A stretch of DNA of 64,000 bases, taken from Manihot esculenta (Eukaryota > Streptophyta > Magnoliopsida > Malpighiales > Euphorbiaceae). Position 1 is the first letter of the stretch. Each line of letters begins with the position of its first letter. This document shows, piece after piece, positions 46,916 to 60,466 of this stretch. The notes below the pieces were generated by a model. The model saw nothing but the letters and a program-made list of their open reading frames with translations, did no database searches and was not told the origin of the DNA. The stretch spans positions 25,834,020 to 25,898,019 of the forward strand of contig NC_035170.2 of NCBI RefSeq assembly GCF_001659605.2, written 5' to 3'. Made by a program: the position numbers and the translations under genes.

Positions 46916-48036
46916 TCAAAGATCTCCCGGAGCAAAAATGGCCAGAATCCCCAAGATCATCCGGTGCTACAAGCAAAAACAACTCATAAGAACATAGTTC
47001 TGATCTCACATAAAAGATTGGGGCACGGGACCATAAATGAAAAAACTAAACTCCGACCTCCCAAAGGAGCTCGAATCATCAGGTAGAGAGACTTTGATCT
47101 CACACAACAGCAAAAAGTGTCAAAACACCATGACGATCTCAAGAAAATGAGCTCGGTACTGGTAAACACAATAGGTAGCCGGAATAAGGCTCAACAAGAG
47201 AGCAAGAAATTAAGTCCGACTTCACAAAAGAGCTCGGGGCACCAAAGTGAAGAAAGTGAAATTCCGAACTTCGGAGCTTGCGATATAGACACCATCACAG
47301 GCTATAGGCACAAAAGCCTAAGCGAAAAGCAAAGAACCGAGCTCCCAGCTCGGATGAACTCGCAACAGGAAAACACTCAAGTAGAATAAAGCTAAATACA
47401 TAAGAAATAACAGAGAACCGAGCTCCCTCTACGAAAAGGCCCACAAATGCAGGAACGCATAAAAGGATAAACGAAGGCGAAGGACCATGCTCACAGCTCG
47501 GATTAACTCACAATAAATAGACGTTCAGCAAGAATAACCCAGGAAGAGGAAAACAACAAAAGAACGAGTACTCTATCCCAGCGGAACTCACAGCTCAAAC
47601 CACACCGACTACCAGAAGGTTATCTCAACAATGACGAGATCGTGAGCCAAAAACAGAAAGACCCTCATGAAAATAAGAGAAACTCGCAAGTCAGAAGCTT
47701 AACCAGACTCCGAGCTCTTAGCCCGGGTCAGTTCGACCAGCAGAGTCCCAGTAGAGCCGGCCTAGGTCCATCAAATAAGTAAAGTTGACAAAACTAGAAG
47801 ACAGCGTGAGTAGAAAATAATGATGAGGCACAGGCCGAGGTGAAATATCATTCATCATCAAATACACATCTCCAGATCGCCATACATTTAAACACCAAGG
47901 TAAAGGGATAAAGAAATAAGGCAAGTAAAGGACGTTTTGACAAGGGCCGTTCTCGAGCTGCACGGTCATTAGTGGAGCCTAAGTATTTACCCCCTCACCA
48001 GTCATGAAATAACTGCTGAGGAGGTAAAGAGGCAAT
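46916..48036. other. Tat/LARD-like internal region, right part
   Basis: Non-coding. Recurrent AGCTCGG, GAACCGAGCTC and CAAAAGAGCTCG phrases suggest decayed dispersed repeats. It ends GAGGAGGTAAAGAGGCAAT just before the 3' LTR (polypurine tract). No protein domain is recognised. Confidence 0.55.
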
Positions 48037-48671
48037 TGATAACCTCCAGATTTTTCCTAGCCCAGGAGTAAGGTTGGGTCCAAAAGAAGGCCACAGGTCC
48101 AAAGCCCATCAGATCATATGCTCGAGAGGCAGCTCGACTTCACGAGCCTGGGCCGGCAACCCAGGGTGATCCGGATCAGATATGAGCACAAGCCCCATAA
48201 GGGAGTAGGCCCAATTGCTCACCAGCCCTACCCGCATGAGCTCTGGAGAGCATTAAATGGCCGTTACGCATGGAGCAGGGGCCTGACACAACCGTACGTA
48301 CGGGCCTGAGTGAAAAGGATAGGAAAGCACTATATACTGGAGGGTCTTCTCCTTCAAAGAGGAGGCTCTCTCTCCTGCTCCTTCTTCCTTAACTCCATTT
48401 TTCCTTATTCTCTCTCTGCAACTCTTGCTTATCCACACTACTCTAGCTCGTAAATCTGACTTGAACGTCGGAGGGTCTCCGCCGGGGCATCCCCGGTGGA
48501 CCCCTGACCCCCTTTTCCCTTATTTTGCAGGTCCTTTCCTCAAAGAGAACATGGAGAGACCCATTTGACAAACCCAACAGAGAGCCCAAAAAGGAATAAG
48601 ATCCATATAATAGGGAACGAGGGAGAACCAGATCTATCGGATATGGAGCCCAGGGAGATTGAGAGTTATCA
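48037..48671 (+). repeat. Tat/LARD-like 3' LTR
   Basis: 635 bp, about 98% like the 5' LTR by eye. Followed by ATAAT and then resumption of copy B sequence. Confidence 0.92.
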
Positions 48672-48676
48672 ATAAT

Positions 48677-51380
48677 AAGTTGTATATACAGATATATTTT
48701 ATTTATTTAGCATACAACGCTTTTATATTCATTATAATAATTGTAATATATATATATATATTATTAAAATAATTGAATATAAATAATAAGAATGAATTTT
48801 AGCATTCGAATATATCATATAATATCTTAATATTATCCAAATAATTTGACATTTAATATTTTTTTTCATAAATTTATTATTAATATATATATAATTTTTT
48901 AATTTAAAATATATAATTTTTTTTTTTCATATGAACATCCCATTACATGAAAAGAATTAACGAAAGAAAAAAAAAGTGATAGGTTTTTTTTTGAAATGGG
49001 TGATATTTTTTTCTTTAAATCTAAAATTAAAAACCTTTATAAATATCATAGGTGCTAAAATTTTACTTTTTGACTATATATATATTATTTAATGTAATAA
49101 TTGAGCAAATTATTTTGAATATTTATTTAAAATTAATACTTTTATTTTATATTTGAATCATCTTATATAATAAAATATAATCCATAAAAAAAAAGTGAAA
49201 TGACTTTAGAAAAATGAAAAACGAAAGAATAATGAAAATTTTAAGCACAACTTCACTTTTCTTACATGCTAATTACTTTGTTAGTCTCTCAAAAATATCA
49301 ATTGTGTCACCTTTTAATCTCCAACACTACGGGATTTAATTGTAAATTTTAAAATTTTTAAAGATTAAGCAATTTTCTCTTTATTATTATAATTTTTTAT
49401 TATTATATTAGTTTTATTTTTATTTATATTTACTTTAATTTTCTATATACTTTATATAATATTCATACAATCTGTAATTTTTTAAAAAAATATATAATTC
49501 TTAAATTTAAAGTATATAAATTTTTTATATAAATATTTCATTAACTGAAAAAAAAATAACGAAAGAAAAAAAAAAAGACAGTTTTTTTTTTAAATTTAAA
49601 AATGAAAACCTTTATAAATACCAAAGGTACTAAAAATTTATTTTTGGACTATATATATTATCTAATATAATAATTAAGTAAATTATTTTTAATATTCGTT
49701 AGAAATTAATACTATTATTTCAGATTTAAATTATTTTATTTAATAAAATTTTTAATATTATATATAAAAATGGGAAGGGGAAATAATGGGATTGCCCATA
49801 ATACCTGTAAGTTTTTAAATTATTTATAACCATATTTAATTATTTAAATAGTTGATAATTTTATTTTTCAAAAATAGATGATATTATTATACTTTATATT
49901 AATTTTAATTAATTAAGAAAATTTTCAAAAAAAAAAATATAAAATATGATAATATTAAATTTTTTAAAATAAAGATATAAATTAGATGGTAATTTTATTA
50001 TTTATATATGGTATAAATAGATTAGTATAAATTATTTAATATTATGCTATAATATAATTATTATAAAATTATATAGTATAATGAAATTAATATAAAAATA
50101 AAAAATTTTGAATATTTGCAAAAATATAAAGTTAAATGTTTTTGTAAATATATATGGATACTGTTTATTTATTAACAATTAATTAACTAAATAAATAATG
50201 ATATTTTTAGTTTAAACTTTTTATAATAGTATATTATTATCATATAGTATAAAATATAATAATTGCCTTAAATTTAATTAGAGTTATTATATGAATAGAA
50301 CTGTAAATTCAATAAAATATTTTTTTATATTATTTTTTAAAATAGATGATAATATTATACTTTATATTAATTTTAGTTAATTAAGAAAAACTTAATAAGA
50401 TATATAAGATATAATAACATTTTTTTTTGAAATATAATAAGATATAATAACATTAAATTTTTAATATATCAATATGTTTGAATTTATAGGTTTTGATATA
50501 TATATATATATATGATAATTAAAAAAATAAAATTTTTATGTATGGTTATTAAAATAATAAATTTAAATATTATTTTAAAATATTAAAAATAATTATCACA
50601 ATATTAAAATAGTAGTAGATAATTATTATTTATTTGAATGTGTTTGGATTCTCATAAAATAATAATTAGTGAAATTCAATTAGGATATAAATTTTTGATA
50701 TTATTTAGAGTGTTTAGTAATTTTTGTTAACTCAAATGTACAAATGAAATTTAATAAGAAAATATTGTATATCTACATGCAATTAAGTATTTTTTTTTCT
50801 CTAATATTACTAAACTCACATCATTAACTTCTTAAATTCTAAACATACCTTAACCTTCCCAATTGCATTGTTGATCTCTTAATTTTCATAAATATTATTT
50901 GGCTCTCTTAATCTCTAATTTATATATATATTTAGTTAATTTAAATTTATATTGAACTTAATTTATTATACATATATTGGTTTTTCTTATATTAAATTTA
51001 TATATTTATTAAATAAAATTTAAAAGATTAAACCATCATTAATTTTATAATTTTTTTTACTTTAGATCAATTTTATTTATACTTATATTTAATTTAATTT
51101 TTCAGATATTTTATGTAACACTCTATAAATTATAATTTCTCTCTATATATAATTTTTGAATTCAAAATATATAATTTTTTTATATAAATATTTCATGAAA
51201 AAAAGTAAAGAGAGAAAAATATATATTTACGGAAATTAAATAATATGTTATTTTTTTAATTATCAATTATTATATTAATTATAACATGCAAATACACTAT
51301 TAAAATAATATAATATTTTAATATATAATATACTATTGATTTTTCTAAAAAAATAAATATTTTAGAACTGCGTAGTTTTA
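48677..51380. other. AT-rich spacer of copy B
   Basis: Pairs with 14,514-17,000. Positions about 49,040-49,345 hold roughly 300 bp not present in copy A, where a different short segment (about 14,935-14,980) sits. From about 49,350 to 50,330 it is nearly identical to 15,000-15,970. Confidence 0.6.
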
Positions 51381-51385
51381 AGCCC

Positions 51386-53150
51386 CTATATATACTACAT
51401 TATGATAGTCTAACCCTAAATTTCTTTCCGTTAGACCATTCATCTTCTCATTTTTTTCTTCTCATCTTTCTCCTCCTCTTGGAACATAACATCTTATTCC
51501 TCCTACTCTTCTTCTTCTTCATGATTGCTGACAAGTTGCAGACACTTGCATGTGAAAGGACTTTGTTGAACATCGCACAACACTCACGAGCCGCTCCATC
51601 TACGAAGGAGCACCATCAAAGGCACTCTTTGTTTTTTTTTTTCTTTTTGTAATTTACTGATTTCCTTTTGTCAATTTGTATTGAAAATAGAATTATATTT
51701 TATTTAATCTATTGCTGTCAATTTATTCTTGTAGATCTGAAAATTGTTAATCAGATATAATTTATTGTAAATTTATTTGGGTATCAATAATTTGGAATAA
51801 TTTGTTCTCTTTGTAAATCTATTTGGGATAATTTCTTCTTCTTTAGAAACCTATTTGGCTATATTATATTGAGTATTTGAGATAATTTTATTTTTAAATA
51901 TGCTTGGATTGCACTAATTCAATTTGTATTTGGAATTTAGATTGGGATGAGGCAGGGATCCGCAACATAGATTTTTGGGCTGTAAGGAATAGCTTGATTA
52001 TACCAAGCTGATCCGCAACATAGATTCTGCATGGCTATCTGTAAAGTTTGACTTTTGATTGTTGTTCCTATAACCAAAACAACTCTACCTGCAAGTTTTG
52101 TATATCTGATTATCACAATTTCTTTATTTGGCTATTACATTTTCAAATTTCGATTAGAATAGTAACCTTCTTAGTTCAAGTTTTGAGCTAATATTTTTCT
52201 ATTCTTCTCTTATGGTGTTACGAGGCTTATGGCTGTTCAATGTTCCTTGCTAGGTTCAATGGGATGAACCTTGTCCACCCTTCCTTCCAGAAAGAGTGTC
52301 ACCATGGGAATTGGAACTGAGGAACAAGCGGGCAAAAACTAGCTCTACTGGGGTTACTTCTCAAATAAGACCTTCTAAAGCTAAGTGTTCCATTGTTTAT
52401 GAACAGGGGAGGGAGTAACTGAAAAGGAAGGTGAGACTGAGGTGGCGATTTGTGGTGTTAGTGGAGCAGATGTTCCTGATCACTCAGCTGGTGTTTATGT
52501 CCTAACCAGTGCAACTGATGTCCCATGCAGTAATGTCTACAGTAATATTCAGTGTCAAGACAATCAGTATGATGAATCCTTTACTAATATAGAATATAGA
52601 ACTGCGTGGTCTTGCTTCAGCTGAATATCCAATTCTTCCCGAGTTTCATACTTTATTTGATTCTTTGTCTGGTGATTTTCCATCTGAAGGAGGGAGAGTA
52701 AAAAATTCTTGTCTAGATATGGTTGATTTTTATGAAGATTTTTATGGTTTTCAGGTGCTAAAATCTCATGTATCTGACCTTAACAGAATATACTGCATTG
52801 AGGGAAAATTTTGGGAGAATTGCAGGCTTAAGAGAGCTAATACAATAGCAGTAGTGCTGGGAGAACTTGGTTCTGCACTGTCATTGAAGGAAAAAACTTG
52901 GATGTCAATGACTCCTGATGAGTTAACAACCATAATCCAAAGCGTTGAGGATGCTTTGAAAGTTGGATTCAAACTGGATTGTCTAAAGCCTGTCGTAGAG
53001 AAAGCTAAAACAGTGTTGTGTTCTTTCAACATTCGTTGCCGATTGGAGGCATTACAAAAGGAAAAAAGTTCTCTAGAAACTCAACTTCAGACTTTAATTT
53101 CTCAATTACAATCTCTTGAACTAGATCGAACGCCGAAGGACTTGATTTAG
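51386..53150 (+). pseudogene. ARF-like locus, copy B: ARF fragment joined to a coiled-coil exon
   Basis: A TATATATAC box (about 51,390), pyrimidine-rich leader and ATG (about 51,522; MIADKLQTLACERTLL) are shared with copy A. At 52,255, after a CTTGCTAG acceptor, an exon encodes VQWDEPCPPFLPERVSPWEL then NKRAKTSS, the ARF segment after the Auxin_resp domain (VRWDE..RPDRVSPWEIE). A frameshift follows QGR at about 52,415. The shifted frame continues VTEKEGETEVAICGVSGADV to 52,624. A second exon-like frame, 52,640-53,150, encodes an acidic then coiled-coil C-terminus (TTIIQSVEDALKVGFKLDCL, EKSSLETQLQTLISQLQSLE). I do not identify its family; a MATH/coiled-coil or PEARLI-4-like C-terminus is a weak guess. 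The ARF N-terminal, B3 and dimerisation parts are absent, so this is a chimera or pseudogene. Confidence 0.55.
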
Positions 53151-53159
53151 AATGTAGAT

Positions 53160-55410
53160 GTTTAGCTAGTATCTTTAGCTATGCATCAGATGATTTCAGG
53201 AGAATGAAATTCTAGATCACCTTCCTCTTTATTAGAAAATAATAAAAGGAAATGCCAATATGTAATTCTATTGTTATTACACAAGTTACTTGACAAAGAC
53301 TTTCCATTTCATCCTTACCAATAACAAATTAAATTTGACTGGAATATGCCTAATTGTTCCATTTTCACATCTTTGATATCCGAGTTGTTAAGTAACTTTA
53401 ATATTTTCTATGGTCAATTTTATTATTATTATTTTTTATTTTCTTCATCAATGAGAATATTTTTATTTGTGGTATTCAAACCATGATGCCTGCATTAAAT
53501 AATATTATATTAACAGAGAGATAATCAATTGAATTATTCATTAGGAGTTTATTGTTTCAATTTCCAAACATATGATAATTCAGTGAAAATGAGATGTGAT
53601 TTTCATATATAAAATTTATAATACAGTTTAACGGGAGAATTATTATTTAATTTTTGTAGTATAGAAAATCTCACTAATATATTAAAATGTCATTAAATGT
53701 CATTGAAATATTAAATAATCTATTAATTAGTTATTTCGATAATTTTAATTATTAATTATTGAAAAAAAATTAAAATGCTATTAATTAGAGTGACTAATTA
53801 GTTTATTTTTTATAAAATTAAGGGATTAATTAATAAATTTTGTTCATATTATAGTAAAATATTTAATATTTAAAATTAATAAAAGATTAATTAGTAGATT
53901 TATAATATTTTAAAGATGTTTTAATAAATTTGTTCAAATTAATATATTAATTAGTGAGTTTTATTAAGTATAAGAAATTAAATAATTATTTTTTAAAAAA
54001 TTTGATCGTGTGAATAGAGTAGCAAAAAACTCCAACTTGATATTTTTAAAAAAATATAGAAATATAATACAGATTAAAAAAATCAGAATTTACGAATCAA
54101 TCTTATTTTTGCGCCATACAATATGGGTTTTAAAAATGGTTTGTTTTTTACTTTCGGTTTATAATTAAAAATTTTGCAAAAATTTAATTTAATTATTTTT
54201 TTTAACAATTATTTTATTTGAGATGAAAATTTTTAATTATTTTTTATTTTAAAAATTTTATTTTAAAAAAAATAAAAATTTTACATAGTTTTATAAAATA
54301 TATTAAAAAAATTTTCATACAAAATAAATGAAAGAAAAAAATATGCATTTTTTGAAAAGAAAGAAAATATATTTATTAATTGGAGAAAGAATATACCGAA
54401 ATAAAATATAAATCATTGTTTTACAATATATAATCAAATTCAATATTAATCACTTATACGATAATTCTATTTAATTTTATATTATTTCAAATCAACCTAT
54501 TATTGTTAATTATTATTTTCTAAATAAGCATTCAAAATATTTAATAAAATTTAATATTTTTAATATAATATAATTGAAAAATTAATAAAATAAAAATTAT
54601 CTTTTTTAATATGTTAAAAAATTAAAGTGTATAGAATAAAGAAAATATAAACTAAATATATATTCAGAAAATAAATTTTTATAAAAAAGTAAATAAACTA
54701 TTATAATTAAATTATAGTCATTCTCATTTATTTTTTATCCATTAAAATATATTTTTAATGATATCATTAAATATATTTTTTAATATAAATTATTAATCAA
54801 TTATTTATAATTTATCATTATAAAGTTGACTTTTAATGGTATTTATTATAGAAAAATTTCTTTGCTTTATGGTTGTAATATACAAATCTATAAAAAAATA
54901 TATTAAAATAATTGGTTTATGAATGAAATTTATTTATTTTTTAAATATTATAACCCATTAAAAATTATTTTCGTATAATTTCAATCATACAAATAAATTA
55001 GTAATTGAGATAAATAAAAAAAATTATCACTTAATAATAAAAATAGTATATAAAGATAAATTAAATAATGAGTGAATAACTTAAGAAAAAATTTAAGTGG
55101 AGATTTAAACTTTAAATTTTAAAAATGAGAAGTAAATTTATTGGATTGAAAAATAATATAAAGGATGAGGGACTAAATAGTAAAAAAAATTTAATAAATG
55201 AATTAAAAAATTAAAAATTATAAAATATAATGATGATTTAATTAAATAATTTTAAAATAAGAATGAGTTGGTAAATTTTTTAAATATGTAGCGATTTAAT
55301 GATAATTTTTCATATTTTAAAAAAATTTACCTTTATACGCTTAAAAAATTTTAAAAATTTCAGAGAGCCAACTATCGCCATGTGTATCTGCCGTCTATAT
55401 GTATCTTTAG
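53160..55410. other. AT-rich spacer of copy B
   Basis: Pairs with 18,460-20,630. The first roughly 1.45 kb looks identical. No gene. Confidence 0.6.
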
Positions 55411-56460
55411 TACTTTGTTTGGATGTTAAGATTAACTCAAGAGATTATTGAAGGTATATTTAGGGGTGAGCATTCGGTCGGTTCGGTTTAAAATCGAACT
55501 GAATCGAATAAATCGAAAATCAAAATTTTAGTATTTATAAAAATCGAACCGAACCGATTTTGATCAGAAATCGAATCGAACCGAATCGGTCTGATTCGGT
55601 TCGATTCGGTTCGATTTTTAATAATTTTTTATTTTATTTTTTATACTTTATTTTTAATATTTTAAAATTTAATTAAAATATTTTAATTTTAATATGATTT
55701 AATTTCTCGATATTATTAAAAAAATATATTATTATCACTGATCGTTTCGGTTCGGTTTTTTCAGTTTTTTTCTGATAAAAATCGAACCGAACCGAAATAA
55801 TCAAAATTTTTAAAATTAAAAATCGAACCGAAATATATAAAAAACCAAATTAAATTTTCAAATTGATTCAGTTCGATCGGTTTTTTCAATTTGAACCGAA
55901 TACTGCTCACCCTAGATATATTACCACATACTCAATAGAGAAAAAAAAAAATTTACTATGAAAATACGAATTTTCATCATTAGAGTAGACAACAATGTTA
56001 GAAAATCATTCCACCATATTCATCATTCCCTGTTCCCACAATCCGCACACATCTCTCTAAAAAGAAAAACACACATCTCTCTAAAAAAAAACACACATCT
56101 CGTTTCTTATTCTTTAGCAGGTTACGAACCCTATTAGGACTGTGGTAACATGCCTCTTTCCAAATATCTCAAGGTTTTTAGGAGTTGATATATTCCGTTG
56201 TCATTATTTATTTTTTAAGAAAAAATATTATAAAATTATATATATTTTTATTTTTTATTAAAATAATTTTTTAAATTAAAAAATTGAATTCTTTTATTTT
56301 AAATAAAAAATTATTTAAATTAAATTTTTATGGAATTCTTTTATAATCTATATATAGGAGGGAAATATTTGGATTGCTAAAATTATCTATTAAAGTTTAA
56401 GTTAATTACAATAAATAATTACAATTTAATTAATTAGTAAAATTAATTTATTCTATATTT
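55410..56460. repeat. Four-copy local repeat, member 4 (holds a MITE)
   Basis: Partner of 20,610-21,430, lacking about 190 bp near its start and carrying the 456-bp MITE. Confidence 0.7.
55461..55916. mobile_element. 456-bp MITE with GGGTGAGCA terminal inverted repeats
   Basis: Begins TAGGGGTGAGCATTCGG and ends CCGAATACTGCTCACCCTAGA, giving inverted termini around GGGTGAGCA and TTCGG. Flanked by TATATT on both sides (55,455-55,460 and 55,917-55,922). Copy A has a single TATATT at 20,857-20,862 and no insert. The interior is AT-rich with CGGTTCGG tracts and does not code. The superfamily is not certain. Confidence 0.88.
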
Positions 56461-59400
56461 TAATTGTTTAAATGATATTACAGTTTGTATAAATTTAAAA
56501 TTTTATTTGTATTTAAAAATTTTGATAGAGATCTGTTTTTTGAAATGGGAGACTAGAGATTGAAGAGTAGATTATGAGATTTCTCAAATTTACTAACATG
56601 CACTTTACCACTAAACTAAATATATAAATGCTTTGATAAAGAGATCAATTAGTAAATTTTTAAAAATTTTAAAAATATTTTAATATATATATTTTTAAAA
56701 TTAATGGATTAATTAATGAATTTTTCTATATGGACTAAATAATAATTTTTATTTTTATAATATTTAATAACTAAAATTAATTTAGAGACTAACCAATAGA
56801 TTTTTTAAAATCTCATAAATGTTTTAATGTATGTTTTAAAATTATGTGACTAATTAATAAATTTTTTTATATCACAAGAATTAAATAATAATGTTTTATT
56901 ATAATATCATATACCACATAAATATAATTTATGTACATAAAATTTATTATTTATTTTTATGTGAAATCATTTATAAAATTATTTATATTTATATTTTATT
57001 ATTAAATATCATATTTTAAAAAGATTTTATTTTTTATTTTTATATAAAAATGTATATTTATTTTTATACAAATAAGTAAAAAAAAACTGTTTTTAGAAGT
57101 AAATAATAAAAATAAAAAAATTACTTTTAATTTTAAGAAAATAAAAAATAAAAATCATACAATAATATTGAACGGTATGAATTTAAATTTCAATAAAAGG
57201 ACTTTAAGAAAAAAGGGTTTGAAATACCAATAGTAAATATGGTATTTAAAATTCATATTCAATCTAACAAAAAATATATTAAGTATTCAACTCTATTTGA
57301 AATTCAATTTTACTAGCAAAACTAGGCGTTTTAACTAGGTATATGGAATCAGTCGTTGAATTTCGAATCAAATTAAAAAAATTAAAAATTAAATTTTAAA
57401 AACATTAAAAATCGAATTAAATCGATTATTAAAATATAATCAAATTAAATCAAATCGATAAAAATAAGTTCAGTTCGATTATATTAAAATCAAAATTTAT
57501 AAATTTAACATATTGTGAGTTCCGTTGATTGAGTTGAATAAGAGAACGGAAAAAAAAAGTTGGGTGTGTACAGTTGGCTAGGATAAAGATTAGTATACTA
57601 GTATATAGTAAAATCAGTTAATTTGATTAATCGATTATTTAATATATTTAAACTAAATCGAATTGAAAATTAAATAATTTAAAAAATATTAATTGAACTA
57701 AATTGAATATTTCAATTAACTAAATTATTAAATTAAAATCAATTAATCTAATTTGATTTTTCAATTTGAACCGAAATATACGTCGCGTGGAATCTCTAAA
57801 TTTCAAATTCAAATTAATAAATCTAGAACCACATAAGAGTTCTATATGTGGAATGAAATTAATTTTCCAAAAAACTCAATAATCCATTAGGTCTAATATT
57901 AATATCAACTTAAACTTTATACACAAACATACACTTTGAGATATAATAATATCTACCATAGATTTCATTTATAAGCGAAATGTTCTATTTAATTTATATT
58001 TATATATTCAATCTAATTTAGAAAAATAAAAATTAATATTTTAATAAAAACAGAATTAATATTTATATAAAAAAATTTATTTGAATAGAAATTATTTAAT
58101 TTACACAGTTAAAGAATTTATGGAGCTGAAATTATATACGAACTTAATTTATTAAATTAATAATTTTAATGGGTTAAAGTTAATGTTATTTTAATTAAAT
58201 TATTAAGTGTTTATTGAATTGAAATTTCATAGGAACAAAATTTGGTAAAATAATAATTTTAATTGATAGAATCTAAAATTTTATATAGTTGAAAATTTAT
58301 ATGAATTTGATTTATTGGATTAATAATTTTAATTAGTTGAAATCATTTATTTATTACTATGTTTGTAAAAAAAAAACATATAATTTTTTTGATTTCAATA
58401 TTATTCTCAAAAAATTATTTTTTATTTTAATTTTTAAAGTTTTTAATTCTATTTATATTTAAATTCTATTTTTTATTATAAATTTAAATAAAAATTTTAA
58501 CATAATAAATTTAAAAATATTTATAATTTATCATTTTGCAGGATAGAACAAATATTTTAAATTTTATCTTTTATATTTAAATATTTATTTGATCCTATAA
58601 AAATAATTAAAATTTATTTTTAAAAGTAATTTATAAGTTTTGGATATTATAATTTTCAAATTTTGAAAAATAAATATAGATTTTAAATATATTGTATATA
58701 TAAATAAATTTGAATAAATTTTTTTTATAAAATTTATTACATTATTATATATATATAATTATTAGATAAATAGTTAATTTTAATTAAAATAAATAATTTT
58801 ATTTAAAATTATATGTGAATTGAAATTACCAACTGATAATAATTTTTATTTGATAAATAGAACGAAACTCAACAAGATTTATATGATTTAGATGCTAAGT
58901 CAGTTCAATCATATCATTATTACTGTGTTTAAATAATTATGTAACAATTAAATATTTTTATATTATGCAGAATAAATTATTTTAATTTTAAAAATTACTA
59001 ATAATTTTAATATTATTTAAATACTTTTAAAAAATTAAATATTTAATTTATCTATACTATAAATACAAATAAAAAAGAGAGAATAATAAAATTTTCCATA
59101 ATACTCTTAACTCTTTAAATTATTTACAATAATATTTAATTATTTAAGTAGTTATTACTATTTAAAATAGATAATAATTTTATTCTTTAAATTAATTTTA
59201 ATTAGTTAAGGTGATTTGAATAAATGATGAGGGATAATTATTTTAAAAAATAAATGATGAGAGTAATTATGTTTAAATTATAACTATTTTTTAAAAAATT
59301 TAATAATAAATAATTATTTTTTATAAAAATGAAATTTTATAAATTAAATTTGAAAATTTTTAAATAATAAATTGAATTTAACTTAACCAATAAAATTGTA

Positions 59401-60466
59401 ATTTAAATATAATGGAAATCATTGCCAGCCTTTTATAAAAAGTTATAAAATTATTTCTGCATGCTCAACTTTACTTTCTTTTTTTTTAATTAATGTTTAG
59501 GTTAGTTATGATTGGAATAAATTGATAAAGATACTTTTTGAAATTTTATAAAATATTTAAAAAATTTAAAAAGTGAAAAGTATGTAAGTGAAAATTTTGT
59601 ATTAATTTAGAGTTATAAGAATTCAGAAGATGATTCATAATATTGCAGTTCAAAGTCAGTGTATATTGTTTAATAAATTTTTGACAGGTATTTCATTTTT
59701 TTATTATTATTTTGAAAAATTATTTTATTTATAAATAAATATTATTATTTAATGTTTAAAATTTTAATAATATTATAATTGAGATAAATTTATAACATTA
59801 AAAATTGAGATAAATTTCTTATATTATTTATTTTAAATTTTATTATAATTAGTTTTAATTTTAATAATATTAAATTATTAAATTAATTTTTTAATTTAAA
59901 AATAATAAAATTTCTATATAATAATTCATTTTACCTCTCAATTAATTTTAATAGATTTAAATAAAAATTATAGACATTAATATTATGATTTAATCTTTAT
60001 TAAAAATAAATTCCAATTTTATCTAATTTATTAAATATAAAAATAAAATATTAAATAAATTTAATAATAAATTTGTTTAATTTTTAAAAAATAACATCAA
60101 AATATAATTAAAATTAAGATATCACATAATAGATTTAAATTTTAAAATTCTTCTTATTATTTATATATAAAATTCTTTCAATTTTTTTTATTTTAATTTT
60201 AATTTATAATATATATATTTATAATATAAAAACGTGTAATACACCTTGTGATAAATGTATTTACTTCCTTTTGCCTTTTTAATGTATTTAAATAATTGAA
60301 TTCAACTATATGTTTGTTTGGCTACAAGATTGAAAATATGATAAAATTTTAGCAAGCTGGATTAATTAGTCTAAAGGGTTAATTTCACATTATTAATTTA
60401 TTTTAGGCTTTTCCTTATTCTTTATCCATTTGTAAAATCTAACTAATTTTTGCATTATACTAATAG
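56461..60466. other. AT-rich spacer of copy B
   Basis: Pairs with 21,431-26,076. It lacks the 668-bp Tekay derivative (empty site near 58,894). No gene seen before the ARF exon at 60,467. Confidence 0.6.

Larger units (their letters stand above)
32504..48671 (+). mobile_element. Non-autonomous Tat/LARD-like LTR retrotransposon (host of the nested Tekay element)
   Basis: LTRs 32,504-33,138 and 48,037-48,671 (635 bp each, TGATAACC to GAGTTATCA) are flanked by ATAAT (32,499-32,503 and 48,672-48,676). The site without insertion is present in copy A near 14,508-14,520. The primer-binding site TGGCGCCGTCTGTGGGAA is at 33,141, and a purine-rich tract precedes 48,037. Without the nested Tekay it is about 5.7 kb. 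Its interior has no reverse transcriptase, integrase or gag that I can recognise, only GC-rich and repetitive sequence, so it must be mobilised by another element's enzymes. By eye the two LTRs differ at about 13 positions (about 2%). Confidence 0.92.
30636..60452 (+). repeat. Segmental duplication, copy B (split by nested retrotransposons)
   Basis: Direct-orientation partner of copy A. The block order is unchanged. It is interrupted by the 16.2-kb nested insertion 32,504-48,671 and by a MITE at 55,461-55,916. About 190 bp at the 20,630-20,825 equivalent and about 310 bp at the 17,000-17,315 equivalent are missing. It ends at the ARF N-terminal exon. Confidence 0.9.
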
